From positions 2,790,001 through 2,854,000 of the forward strand of contig BTPP01000002.1 of the NCBI GenBank assembly GCA_037102815.1: a stretch of 64,000 nucleotides of DNA, given 5' to 3'. How positions within the stretch are numbered: the stretch's first letter is position 1; each line of letters begins with the position of its first letter. Positions 10,689 through 22,311 of the stretch are shown piece after piece. The notes under the pieces were generated by a model that was not told where the DNA came from, did not search any database, and worked only from the letters and a program-made list of their open reading frames with translations. Position numbers and translations under genes: made by a program. This stretch comes from Neurospora intermedia. Its lineage: Eukaryota; Ascomycota; Sordariomycetes; Sordariales; Sordariaceae.

Positions 10689-11234
10689 CGCTATCCGACC
10701 AGGCAAGTTATCGAGCTACCGAAAAGGTCAATGCGATGCAACTCTTTGCTGTGAATCGCAATGCTGCTGTGAAAGAGAGGTATGTTCGCCCTCAACGTGC
10801 TCAGTGAGCAGGGCAGTGAGCAGTACGGAGCCTGTGCGTTAAACATGGAGAAGACAATGATTGCAAACACATGCCCGGGCAGGCGGCGATAAGAAAAAGA
10901 TGAGATCGCTTATCAGCCCCGGTAGCTGCATATCCTCGAACGCCTAAATCTACCTACAGTACACCAAGTGCATCCATAAAATGACTATCCATATCAAGTC
11001 TTGTGTTCATTAATCCTCGTCCCTCGCTCACATTCATTAGGCATACGCTTGATGCAATCTTTTGGTTGATTCCTCTACCGCCTGAAGGACTTTTGTATCC
11101 CCTAGACGCCAGCCCTGTGTCGCAAAAACTGTATACATGCATCCCTAAACCTTTCCTCATAATAGTGTCGAGTATTCCCAATGAGCCTGCAAAGATAGCT
11201 CCGTTTAAGAATGGTTGCAAAATAAAGAGGCGCT
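10689..11234. other. Intergenic: imp2 promoter and eIF2-alpha 3' UTR
   Basis: This gap of 546 bp has no convincing coding frame. The right part should be the 3' UTR of the eIF2-alpha transcript. Confidence 0.45.
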
Positions 11235-12381
11235 TTAGACGGTCTCGGGGATATTGTCGTCGGACTCGCTGACACTCTCGTCGCCGCTGACCTCAGCGTT
11301 CTCACGCTCACGCTTCTCCATAAGAGCTTGGAGCTCAGCGTCATCGGACTCAGTGACAGCCTTGGGCTCCATCTTCACCACAAGGTGGCCACCAGCAGCC
11401 TCGATGCTGGTCCGCATGTCTTGAATGGCCTCCTGAAGGCGGGCAATACCGGCATTCTTGTCCAAGCAGGTGTTGGTAAGGCTGTGTATAGTTATTAGCT
11501 TCCACTCTGTCTTCAACATTGCAAGACTATTTCTGGCAAAGACTTACACATAAAGGGGAGGGGACACAAGTCTGCACTTGACCTGGGTTTCCTCAGTGTT
11601 GCGAGCCTCCGCAGTGCGGAGAGCGGTCTTGATAGCATCGATACCCTCGTAGCCGAAGCAAGTGACCTCAACATCGGCACGGACCTTGGTAGGCTGGGGA
11701 GTCAAACGCTTGCTGATGTAGGTCTTGAGCTCCTCGGCAACGGCCTCGGTGGGGAACTGGATGTCATTCCAGACGTCGGGGTTGCTTCACATCCATGTCA
11801 GCATCCTGTCCAATACCGCCATTTTGTCCCACAGCTGTACACCTATTTCCCGGAATGACGTACGTGATCGAAAGCTTGAAGGCATCAAGCGAGTGGCCGT
11901 ATTTCTTGTTGAGGGGCCATCCTATCGTCTCGTAAAGCTGCTCGATGGGAACAAGAGTTTTCTCGGCAACGTGGCGCATAATCGAGTGGACGATCTTGCT
12001 CTTGTTGTAACGCTCCTCGCAACGAACGATATCCTCGGGGGACACACGACGCTTGGACAAATCGATATAACCCTTCTCCTTGTCGACACGGAGAACGACG
12101 ACGACCTCGTTGCGACCGACACGGATCAACTTCTGGATGGAACGAATACGTCTTCTGGAAAGCTCAGAGAGCAGGATCATGCCGTCGATGTTGTCGTACT
12201 CGAGAAGCTTGACGTAGGCGCCCATGTCGGCAATCTAATCTGGGGGTCAGCTCTCACGCATCCACATGCGCATGCGCACCACCGGGACCCCAGTGTATCG
12301 TACTTGCTTAACGTTGACCATGACGAAGGAGTCGATTTCAGGATACTTCTCCTCGTAGAAACGGCAGTTTGAGAGCGACAT
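11235..12381 (-). CDS. sui2: Translation initiation factor eIF2, alpha subunit
   Basis: Four exons (12381-12304, 12234-11864, 11784-11548, 11481-11235) encode 310 residues, close to yeast Sui2 (304). The factor is part of the eIF2-GTP-Met-tRNAi ternary complex. Phosphorylation of its conserved serine by Gcn2-type kinases (CPC-3 in Neurospora) blocks eIF2B and triggers cross-pathway control. That site is intact: Ser52 counting the initiator Met, in [12 protein letters not shown]. The order is an N-terminal S1/OB domain ([19 protein letters not shown]), a helical domain, an alpha-beta domain ([18 protein letters not shown]) and an acidic tail [10 protein letters not shown]. The leader contains no upstream ATG, and the start has A at -3. 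It is divergent from nte1 across 1.2 kb. Confidence 0.97.
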
Positions 12382-13598
12382 GTTGGCGACTGGTGCCTTT
12401 TCCCGGGCGGGGCAAACGGTGAAATAAGTGGTGGTGTTGGTGGTGTTGGTGGTGTTGAAAGGGGGAGGGTGATGTCGGCGACGAGCTTCGCGACAATGGG
12501 CGAGATGGAATTCGAGTGGATGGTCTGGAGGGGTTGATGGCCGAGAAAGAAAATTGACCGAGTTTCGCTGCAAGTGGCCACAGCTGGGAAAGGTCCTCTG
12601 GAAGTTCAAGTCCTGGTTGCGGCAGCGGGTTCTCGGAGGGTCCAGCGAGGCTCAAAGGACTCACTCAAACTTAGCCAGATGCGTCGCAGTATTTTTCGGG
12701 TACCAACCAAAAATTACGTGCAGTGCAGACAGGCTGCAAAAGTGGCGGGGCACTTTGGGAGGGAACGAAGTGGGCTGTGGCTGGTGCTCCGGATTGAGGG
12801 GGTGAATTTCACGTTCTGACCGTGACGGCAAGACGCGGCTCCATCTTTTTTTTGAGGTGGGGTACAAGGAAGCGCACAGCAGGTGGGAACATCCATCATT
12901 GGTACACAGAGGCAGGTACCTCTCGGCTACTTACTCCACCTGCCCCAAACCCCACTGTGCCGAGCGCCAGCTCAGTGGGCAGGAACAACGACGTCAATCG
13001 TGAACCGACAGTGGGGTTAGTCACTGATAAGCCTGGAATCTTCCTTGGACATCGTCGAGCTAGGGAGCTTCAATCACTGAACCTTGCTTGTCAACCCACG
13101 GCGACTTGGAGATTCGACTTTTACGAATCCCGAGGGCCGACCAACACCCGACGGACGACACTCATCTAGGTAAACCCTCGGCACATGTCTTTACTTTTGG
13201 AGGAGCTCACCTGTTTCACTTTTCTCGACGGTCTCCGTCTTGGGTGACAACACTTGGACCGATATGAAAAAGAACAGAGCGACGACACCGCAGACCAGGT
13301 AGCAAGAGTTGGGTTTCGACCACAGGCATCGTGGAGGGGACAGCTCATAGGTCTTGATCAGGTTGCGACGGTACCTTTGGGGTTCAGACACGCTGATCGA
13401 ACACCAGCTATTCTTCACGACCATCCCCACGACGACGGCGCGGCACTACCACGATACCCACGACCCCCCAAAAATTTTAAGAAACAAAAGAAGAAAAGAA
13501 AAACATACATACACACTTTCTCCTTTTCGCCAGAACCGACACGACGGGCTCGCCCGGTAACTCTTGGCTTGCTTGCTTGATGCTTCAGGCTTCTGAAA
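12382..13598. promoter_or_regulatory. Divergent promoter region between eIF2-alpha (-) and nte1 (+)
   Basis: This 1.2 kb separates two divergent housekeeping genes, so both promoters and leaders must lie here. The eIF2-alpha side includes a pyrimidine-rich leader (as read on the minus strand) with three GGTGTTGGT-type units at 12429-12457 on the plus strand. Small frames in both directions show no coding character. I cannot name a specific binding site. Confidence 0.55.
12429..12457 (+). repeat. Short tandem repeat (GGTGTTGGT)x3
   Basis: Three copies of a 9-nt unit lie within the presumed 5' leader of the eIF2-alpha transcript (CAACACCAC units on the transcript strand). They are too short to be more than a simple-sequence tract. 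Confidence 0.6.
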
Positions 13599-16500
13599 AT
13601 GGAGTCTCTTAGCAACCTCGGCAACGCCATGAGCTCGGTGCTTTCCGAGACAACGTCCACGACTGCGACGGCAATCCTCGCCGATCCTACAGAAGCCCTC
13701 TCGTCTGTCGTCGCTCTCGCCAGCGATGCGGTCTCGAAGGCTACTAGCGATGTGGTTCCCGAACACACCCCGACTTCATGGTTCACCATCATCCTCTGGC
13801 TGTTGCACCGCATCTCGAGTGTGCTATACTTTGTCATCAAGCTGACCACCATCACTACACCCACCTTTCTGTTCAACATCTTTTCGACTAGTCTGACGGT
13901 GACCATGAACGCTACTACGCTGTAAGTCATCCATCAGCCGCATATTGTATACATGGACTCGAGGCTGGTGGATCTAACCGTCGGTATGCTTAGTGTGCTT
14001 ATAATGTTGTTCATGATGGCAGGAATGACCTGGGTAGTCAGATATCGCTACTTAAACATGTACTCACGGCTTCCTCCTGAGCCCCAGCGCAAAGAGCCAG
14101 CTGTTGATCTGTTCCCCGAAACACAGGAGGAAGGAGTAAAGTCGGGGCTAGCTAGCTACTTTGACGAGTTTCTCAGCGCCATCAAAATCTTTGGTTATCT
14201 GGAAAGGCCGGTTTTCCATGAACTGACCCGCAGCATGCAGACGAGGAAGCTGATCGCTGGCGAAACCCTCAACCTCGAAGAAGAACAAGGATTCTGTCTT
14301 GTGGTCGACGGTATGGTGGAGATCTTTGTTAAATCCGCCAGAGATGGTCGACGCTCAAGCAGTGGCCCTTCGTTCGAGAGCGACGATGAGGAAGGCTTTG
14401 CTCCGGGTCGCCAGCGCTACCAGCTTTTGACCGAAGTGCGGAACGGTGCCCCCATGTCATCACTGTTCTCTATCATGTCACTCTTCACTGAAGATATCCA
14501 AATGCATGACACCGACGACGACGACAGCCCCGACCCAACGCCTTCCGCTCCTGGCGCCGCTATGCCTGGTTATCCTATGAACGCCAACTTCCAACAGTCG
14601 AACGATACCCTCCCATCCATGCCAGGTACCCCATTGTCCGACCACCACGTTATGCAACGAGGTATGGCTTCGGCTGAGTCTCTAACAATGTCTCCCCTAG
14701 CTCATGATTCTTCGAGGATACCATCACTCTCTCTCGTGAACACTCGTCCTGCTGTACCCCGCCGGCCGGTACCGAAGAGGCTCAATACCACTTCAGCCCA
14801 TCCAGATATTATTGCGAGAGCGACAGTGGACACCACCATAGCCATTATCCCCGCCAGCGCCTTCAGGCGTTTGATCAAGATATATCCCAAGGCCACTGCG
14901 CACATCGTTCATGTCATTCTTTCGAGGTTTCAAAGAGTGACACTTGCCACTGCTTACAACTACCTTGGCTTGAGCGGCGAAGTATTGCAGATGGAGCGCA
15001 ACATCTTGAAGCATACAGTTCGGCAACTCCCTAATCATCTCAGAGGAGATGCTTTGGATAGACTCAAGGAAAAGTTCAAGCGGGAAAGGGAAAGAATTGG
15101 AGAGAAGGAGGTTGAAAAGGGCATTGCTCTTCACAATGCGCATGCCGCCCGCCGACGTCGGTCGGCTGCCTCCCTTCGGAAAGAAGTGGCATTGCAGGCA
15201 TATTCCAAAAGGCGGCAGAGCATCGTCACGGCGACCCCTGCATTCGGAACACGTCGAGAACGCCCATCGCCCGACATGCCTAGCCCTGGCGATTTGCTCA
15301 CGAATACGCAGCAGTTGAAGTCTGGGCCGGCATCGCAGCTTGATCTAGCGCGAGACGCTACATCTCCTCGACCACAGCGAAATCTCAGTCCCTTCTCTAC
15401 TCCCCGAAACACACATGTCTCTCTTGACACGAGGGAAGCCCTTGATGAAGACGACATGTTCCGAGAGTCGGTGCTCGAATGCATGTTCAGGGCCATTGGC
15501 CTGACCGGTAACGGAAGTGTCAATCCGGATTCGACGCAAGCTTCCCCAAGATTTGTTCCTACGGACCAGCGACGTTCGAGGGGTGGTCCAGGCCACACTG
15601 CTTTTGGCTTCATGGATGCCTTCGACCCGTTCGACAACGACACGGAGTCAGTTACCTCTTGTGGATTTAGCTCATCGTCACCAGTTCCCAATCCTCAACT
15701 ACTCGCACACGATATGAAGGACGAGGTTGAGATCGTCTTCTTTCCTAAGGGCTCTGTCTTGGTGGAGCAAGGTGAGAGAAATCCTGGTCTCTATTATGTT
15801 ATTGATGGTTTCCTCGACATTTGTGTTCCGGGCGACGATTCATCACACGACCTCCTCCAGTCCTCAGCCAAGGTAGACCATGGCCATGACTCAGCAACTG
15901 GTGCCGACGCCTTTGGGGCCAATTCGTCACGCTTTCCTGAACCGAACATGAACAACAACTTTGGTGCTGAGCAGAAGAAAGGCAAACAAGGTCGAAGGAG
16001 CGTGGCTCTGATCAAACCGGGTGGGCTTGCTGGTTATGTCGGTACCATTTCCTCCTACAGATCGTTTATCGATGTTGTTGCGAGAACGGATGTCTGTGTC
16101 GGCTTTCTTCCACTTGCCTCCATTGACAGGATCGTTGACCGTTATCCCATCGTTATGCTTACTATGGCCAAGCGGCTTACGGAGTTACTGCCGCGTCTGC
16201 TTCTGCACATCGACTTTGCCCTCGAGTGGGTGCAGGTCAACTCTGGCCAGGTTTTGTTCCGCGAAGGCGATGAGAGCGAAGCTATCTACCTTGTCCTCAA
16301 TGGCCGGTTAAGACTGGTTGAAGATCAAAAAGAGGGGGGGATGAACGTCAAAGCTGAATTCGGCCAGGGAGAGAGTATCGGAGAGCTGGAAGTGCTGACC
16401 GAATCCGCACGTACCGGAACTCTACATGCAATTCGCGAAACTGAACTGGTGAAATTTCCTCGCACGCTTTTCAACAGCTTAGCTCAGGAGCATCCCAACA

Positions 16501-18282
16501 TCACTATCAAAATTTCCAAAATTATCGCAGCTCGAATGAGGGCCTTTATCGACGATCCTTCACGCATGGGACTCAAAGATAACGTGGTTCGGAGCTACAA
16601 GAGCTCCTCGACTCTAAACCTGAGAACCGTGGCGATCTTGCCTGTCACTGCGGGCGTGCCTGTTGTCGAGTTTGGCAATAGGTTAATGAACGCCTTGTCA
16701 CAGGTTGGGCCTCCTAACGGCGCAACTTGTCTAAATCAAGCAGCGATTCTGAATCACCTCGGGAAACTCGCATTCAACAGGATGGGAAAGCTCAAACTGT
16801 CGCAGTACCTCGCGGACCTAGAAGAGAAATACGGACTCGTTGTCTACGTAGCTGGTAAGCTCAAGCCAGTTGTGTTCTTCTTGTTTGACCATTGTAATCG
16901 AAAATTAACTCTTAATAGACACGAACGTCAACACGCCATGGACCCAGACGTGCATTACGCAAGCTGATTGCTTGTTGTTCGTCGGTCTTGCGGACAGCTC
17001 CCCTGAAATCGGAGAGTATGAGCGGTTCATGCTTGGAATGAAGTCAACGGCCCGAAAAATCCTCGTCCTTGTTCACCAAGAGCGCTACTCCAACCCTGGT
17101 CTGACGAGGCAGTGGCTGAAGAACCGAATGTGGATCAATGGAGGCCACTTCCATGTGCAAATGGCATACACCTCCAACACTGTGCCTATCCATCCGCCCA
17201 CGAAACGGTTCGGGCCAAGCCTCAAGCAGCGGGTTCAGATCTTGCAGGCAGAGATTCAAAAGTACACCTCCAGGAAAGTTCGTCATGTTCCCTTCTACTC
17301 TCCCGATGCTCCGTTCAAGGGAGACTTCCATCGGTTGGCGAGGCGGCTGTGCGGCAAGTCCGTGGGTCTGGTCCTAGGTGGTGGTGGCGCCAGAGGCATT
17401 GCGCATGTTGGCATCATCAGAGCGATGGAAGAGGCCGGAATCCCCATTGACATGGTCGGAGGAACGTCAATTGGAGCCTTCATCGGCGGGTTGTATGCCA
17501 GGCATGCAGATGTCGTTCCCATCTTCGGTCTAGCCAAGAAGTTCGCTGGACGTATGGCCAGCATGTGGAGGTTCGCTTTTGACCTGACATATCCGTCCGC
17601 CTCCTACACAACCGGCCACGAGTTCAACCGCGGCATCTTCAAGACCTTTGGAAAAACGCAGATTGAAGATTTCTGGCTGGAATACTATTGCAATACCACC
17701 AACATCAGCAAGAGCCGAGTCGAGTTCCACACCAGTGGTTACGCATGGCGCTACATCCGAGCGTCCATGTCCCTGGCGGGTTTACTTCCACCTCTGTGTG
17801 ACGAAGGCAGCATGCTTTTGGACGGCGGCTACATCGACAATTTGACTGTATCCCGTATGAAATCTCTCGGTTCGGACGTCATTTTTGCTGTTGACGTCGG
17901 CTCGCTTGACGATAATACGCCGCAGGCCTTTGGCGACTCTCTGTCTGGTGTATGGGCATTCTTCAACCGCTGGAACCCATTCTCATCGGTGCCCAACCCG
18001 CCCACGCTGGCAGAGATCCAGGCCCGCCTTGCGTATGTGTCGAGTGTCGGTGAGCTAGAGAGGGCAAAGACGATGCCCGGGTGCATATACATGCGGCCCC
18101 CGATTGACGACTACGGAACGCTGGATTTTGGCAAATTTGACGAGATCTATGGGGTCGGGTACAAATATGGCCAGGAGTTCCTCCAGAAGTTGAGGGAACA
18201 GGGTGTATTGCCTCTGGTTGAGGAGACAGAGGCGAAGAAAGCGTTAAGGAGAACGATGGCGCCGAGGCGCGCGAGTATATAG
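13599..18282 (+). CDS. nte1: Patatin-like lysophospholipase/phospholipase NTE1 (neuropathy target esterase homologue)
   Basis: Three exons (13599-13921, 13994-16854, 16919-18282) encode 1515 residues. NTE1 deacylates phosphatidylcholine to glycerophosphocholine at the ER (family knowledge). Two N-terminal hydrophobic segments are visible, around residues 64-90 and 108-123. Cyclic-nucleotide-binding-like folds follow: near [13 protein letters not shown], near [14 protein letters not shown], and near [14 protein letters not shown] with [13 protein letters not shown] Ser/Pro-rich linker separates the first two. The C-terminal patatin domain has the oxyanion loop GGGGARG (1215-1221), the nucleophile Ser1245 in GTSIGA, and the dyad Asp1363 in LLDGGYID. 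All catalytic elements are present. The sequence is nearly the same as what I recall of N. crassa NTE1, which is the main taxonomic clue in the window. Its 3' end converges on the decarboxylase gene. Confidence 0.97.
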
Positions 18283-18573
18283 TTCCCGTCTCTGGTTGAG
18301 TTGCGATGGCCGGTTGGGAAGAGTCAAAGAGGGGTAGAGGATGGGCACTGCAGTGGGTTTATCACTTACACCATGTACTGCCTCGAATGTTTATTCACAT
18401 TTCGGTCTGCTTCGGTTAGTAGTAGAGGGGTTTAGATAGGTTTCGGTGGCGTGATCAGAAGGAAGCGTCATGTTGATGCCTTGCATCGCTCAAGTGGTTC
18501 TCTACGATCTCATTTGCTTTTGTCTACCCGACGCCATGCACACCCACCATGTCTATTGACCCACGCTCTGGTT

Positions 18574-20257
18574 CTAAGCCTTGACAACCTCCTCTGCCGC
18601 CTCAACCAGAATCTTCCACGCCCGGTCAACATGCTCCTTCTCAGTCGTACTCACGCTAGTCACCATGCGAATAGCGAACCTGCCATCCAGCACCGTGCTA
18701 GTCACCCACATCCTGCCGGAAGCGTTGATCTTTTCGCACACAGCCTTGGTAAGCGCATTCAGCTCCTCATCGCTCTTACCCTGCTCCTTGCCGGCGACCC
18801 TGAACACAGTCAGCGCAAAGTTAGGGCCGGTCAGAATCTCAAACAGATCCGGCCTAGATTTGAGCGAGTCGGCAAACTCCTCGCCCAGCTTGAGGGTGCG
18901 TGAGATATAACTCTGCAGGCCCTTGACGCCGTAGTTCCGCAGCACGAACCAGATCTTGAGGGACCGGAACCGTCGGCCCAGCGGGATCTGCCACTCGCGG
19001 TAGTCCGTCACCAGCCCGCCCTCGGACGCCTTGTTGCCGTACACGGCCTGGTTGATGGTGAGGGCTTGGATGAACCAGTTGCGGTCACGCACGAAGAGGC
19101 ACGAGGCGTCGAAATTTGTGAGGAGCCACTTGTGCATGTTCATATCGAACGAGTGGAAGTTCTCGATCAGTGAGATGGAGACTTGCTCTCGCACAGAGGG
19201 GAGAACGAGCGCCGAGCCGGCGTAGGCTGCGTCAATGTGCACCCACAACTCGCCAGGGGTACCGGCTGGGTGTACGGGGTCCGACTTGAGTGTCGACACG
19301 ATACCCGCGAAGTCGTCGACCGCGCACGTGTCGGTCGTTCCCATGGTGGCGGTCATGAAGAAGGGCTCGAGACCGCGGGCGCGCAGTTCGGCGAGCGTCT
19401 TGGCCAGCACTGGCCCGGTGAGCGAGTAGCCCGTGTCGGCGTGGACGGCGATGGTGTGAAACCGCACGCCGAGGATGATGGAGGCCTTCTTGGTGGACGA
19501 GTGAGTGGCTGTCGTGGCGAGCGCCACCATCTTGCTGCGCTTGTGGGCGATGGCGTCCTCGCGCGCCTCGGAGCCCTCGGGGAACTGCTCGAGAGGGACG
19601 GTCTCGCGCAGGTACTTGTCACGGGCGGCGACCATGGCGGTCAGAACGGCCTCGGAGGCGGAGCCCTGGATGACGCCGCCGCCGCGGGTGGGACCGGTGG
19701 ACAGGTAGCATTCGGGAAGGCCGAGGATCTTGGCTAGCCAGTCGAGCACAATCGTTTCGAGCTCGGTCACGGCTGGGCTGCAGATCCAGTTGAAGCAGGC
19801 GCCGGAGAGGGCGGCGCTGTAGAGCTCGCCAAGGATGGAAGGGAAGCTGGTGGCGCAGGGGAAGAAGGCATGGAAGCCGGGGTGTTGCCTGGTTGTATAG
19901 TCAGTCTTTAGTTCTCGGTGAGAAAAAATAAAAAGAAAAAAAAAAAGGAATAAACATGGTGAGGTCGCCGTACCAGTGAGTAATACCGGGAAGGATCTTG
20001 CCCTCAATGTCTTTGTGAATATCGGCCCATGCCTCGCCTTCGACCGGGGCCTCGGATGGCAGAAGCTTCCGAAGGTAGCCAGGTTCTACGGTAGACACAA
20101 CATTCCGGTCGTCAAGGTTGTCATAATAACTGGCAACTGTATTGGTGTTAGTGAAATGTCCGCTGGGTGGTGATAACGAGAGAGATTTGAGGGAGTAACG
20201 AAACTCACTATCATCAATGGCCGTAGCAGCGGCCTCACGGAAATCCTGGGAATCCAT
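18574..20257 (-). CDS. PLP-dependent aromatic-L-amino-acid decarboxylase (group II)
   Basis: Three exons (20257-20209, 20136-19974, 19888-18574) encode 508 residues, the usual size for DOPA/tyrosine/tryptophan decarboxylases. Key features are the substrate/PLP region ITHWQHPGFHAFFP (from 69), the QGSASEA segment, the AVHADTGYSL segment, HIDAAYAG (Asp pairing with the PLP pyridinium) and the Schiff-base lysine Lys324 in MHKWLLTNFDAS. The second intron splits the Trp71 codon inside the HWQHP motif, which strongly supports the splice choice. The product would be an aromatic amine plus CO2. Which amino acid is preferred cannot be read from sequence. There are no biosynthetic-cluster neighbours: nte1 and a small secreted protein flank it. 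Family relatives include animal AADC, plant TDC/TYDC and a few basidiomycete and ascomycete enzymes. Confidence 0.93.
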
Positions 20258-20635
20258 CCTTGAACTATGATGTATTTACACAAAAGCCTAGTCAAACTGA
20301 CTTCATGACAAGAAGAAATTGTAGAAATTATGGAAACTCGCTCGGCGGCTCCCCCATATATACAACAAAGTTGGCGCCGGGAATAGTTCCAGAACCCTTC
20401 AACCGAGCCGGATCCACTTATCCCGTTTCGGAGGTCCCGCACCTGCCGGCCAAGAACCGGCAAACGGAAAGTGGAGGCTCCCCCAACACGCCCTTTCGGA
20501 GACATCTGTACACATCCACATCGGCATGACGACGACATCAATCGAACCAGAACCAGACTCAGGAACGGGAAATGAGCTTGAATTTAGTGTATTTATACAT
20601 GTTTAGTGACAACGAACATGGCGTTGCTCGCGATA
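20258..20635. other. Intergenic: decarboxylase promoter and 3' flank of the secreted-protein gene
   Basis: This 378 bp lies between two minus-strand genes. Nothing besides the expected promoter, leader and 3' UTR is visible. Confidence 0.45.
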
Positions 20636-21191
20636 TCACAAGTCCCCAGTGACCTTGTCGTTGGCCTTCGGCTCCTTCAGCGCATGGCAGTCCGCATCGC
20701 AGCTGATCTCTCTTGGGATCTGATTTAATGGATTCGAGTTATTATCGTCTACATCAACATCCACGGCTATCTGTTTCGGAGATGGCCACTCCATGATGCC
20801 TGCGATAACCGTACGGTTTGATGAGTGCTTGTCACTTACGTGCGGCATGTCGGGTATCAGCTCATAAACGCAACAACACATCGGCCTAGGTTCATAGTCT
20901 AAACATTCCTCAAGATAATCGACCTTCCCCGGCCCTGGAAAATCGGTTATCGTCAGTTTCAGAGGTCTCTGTTAGAGACTGAAAGATGAGCTCGTTCCTA
21001 CCAATACATTCGACCTGGAAGCCTGAGTAATCAAGACTATCGCAGCAATAGGTGTTCGTTCCCCTTGGGCAGGTTGTCTTGCCATCGAACGTGTTGCCCT
21101 CAACGTCGGGAGAAAGATTCTCGTGGGTCGGCGGAACGAGTATGCCCATGGCAGGAACAGCCAGCCCGAAGTATAAAAAGGAGAAGCGCAT
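20636..21191 (-). CDS. Small secreted cysteine-rich protein (ten cysteines), function unknown
   Basis: Two exons (21191-21002, 20934-20636) encode 162 residues. The N-terminus MRFSFLYFGLAVPAMG is a probable signal peptide. The mature part has ten cysteines (41, 49, 50, 62, 74, 83, 84, 85, 142, 146). The CPRGTNTYCC start and the order C-x7-CC-x11-C-x11-C-x8-CCC resemble hydrophobin-like secreted proteins. But the spacing is not the canonical eight-Cys hydrophobin pattern, and there is an acidic, Asn-rich linker of 56 residues before the last C-x3-C pair. One N-glycosylation sequon (NRT) is visible. The intron splits the Gly64 codon; the frame stays open across it and the acceptor is a good TTTTCCAG. 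I do not recognise the family. It could be a wall or surface protein or an effector-like protein. Confidence 0.7.
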
Positions 21192-21334
21192 AATGATGAA
21201 GATGGAGTACCGGAAGCTTCAAACAGTAAGGTGCTGGTAACGACGATCAAGAAGAACGGAGCTCACCCATTGAGAGCAAGGAGAACAGTGCCAGATGACA
21301 TCGATATCTCGGACTCAACAGCAGTACCTAGTAC

Positions 21335-22190
21335 CTACAGCGGCATCATCATAACGCGCACCACAGCAGCCGTTGGTTGCAAAATACGACCTTCCCATTC
21401 AGGAGCAGTGCGACTATAATATTGTTGCCCGCTCTTGGAAATCTGGTAGGTCATTGGCCCATTCCACTTATCATTATCTCGACCTGAATCACAGCGAGCG
21501 GTGTTGCCTATTGAACCATCTGTGTTCGGTTTGTTCTAATAACAACTCACCATGGCCGTGGCTGCGAGTGGCATCAGAGCTGAGATAGATGGGATCAACA
21601 TGCACGTCATTGCCTCCATTTTCACGTATTCTTTGTCGTTCCATGATTTTACCGCACTCATCTGATCAACGAATTGCCTATCAGAGAAATTACATCGCCA
21701 TTCAACCAAAAGGATGTCTGTATAGTTACCGACATAACTGACATGTTGGCATCTTCTTCCAAACAACGGCAAATTTTTGCGAGTCATCAAGTCAAGCGAC
21801 TCTGTCGGCGCTTGCAGTGATAGTCTAGAGGTACATCGACGTCCTGCTGGAATCAGACCGATCACGCGACTCTCCTCGTTGGGTCAAAGGCGGGGTACAT
21901 TAGTCGTAGATCCCAAGTCGAAGCCGGTACCAACAACAGTGACTGCCTGTCCAGCACCAGTGAATGCTCCAGCGACAAGTTGAGACGGGGCGGCCGAATA
22001 TCCCTTTCAACAGAAGGGGAGTGCTTTCCACGCCAGTGTGTCGTTATTACCATCGCCTTCAAGTTCAACATCGTCCAGAACAAGACGAATGATACTGACT
22101 CTCCTCACATCCACAACCGGCACATCCGGAAATTGTAATGACTCGGCCTCTCGGTCTACCGTTGCAGGACCGCTCGCGCAAGCCTAGAGC
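21335..22190 (-). other. Ambiguous coding-like region: interrupted reading frame, possible small secreted-protein gene or gene remnant
   Basis: On the minus strand one frame runs from about 22190 to 21538 with coding-like composition but is interrupted about twice. In the same frame the segment from the ATG at 21619 reads as a Met/Leu/Ala-rich signal-peptide-like stretch. After a possible short intron a further open segment (GRDNDKWNGPMTYQISKS and beyond) continues to a TAG at 21335-21337. No splice model I tried is fully satisfying: the donor in the best frame is weak. Options are a small spliced secreted-protein gene at 21335-21619, a decayed gene spanning the whole interval, or chance. No known family is recognised. 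Confidence 0.25.
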
Positions 22191-22240
22191 AGATAATATA
22201 GGCCATAAGATTGTTTGAATTGAACATGAAGTCCAAATAA

Positions 22241-22311
22241 GCGCCAGTGGTTTAGTGGTAAAATCCATCGTTGCCATCGATGGGCCCCGCGTTCGATTCG
22301 CGGCTGGCGCA
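22241..22311 (+). tRNA. tRNA-Gly (anticodon GCC)
   Basis: The 71-nt cloverleaf has a 7-bp acceptor stem (GCGCCAG with CTGGCGC), a D-arm containing the A box TGGTTTAGTGG, an anticodon stem CATCG/CGATG with loop TTGCCAT (anticodon GCC), and a T-arm with the B box GTTCGATTC. There is no intron and CCA is not encoded, as expected for a nuclear eukaryotic gene. It reads GGC/GGT glycine codons. Confidence 0.95.

Noticed and set aside
13415-13930. 171-codon frame antisense to nte1 exon 1
   Set aside because: It is the reverse shadow of the conserved NTE1 N-terminus and has no independent features.
21862-22277. Possible cysteine-rich peptide CGxCGCEESQYHSSCSGRC-like frame overlapping the tRNA
   Set aside because: The frame runs through the tRNA gene and is out of frame with the more coding-like translation of the same DNA.
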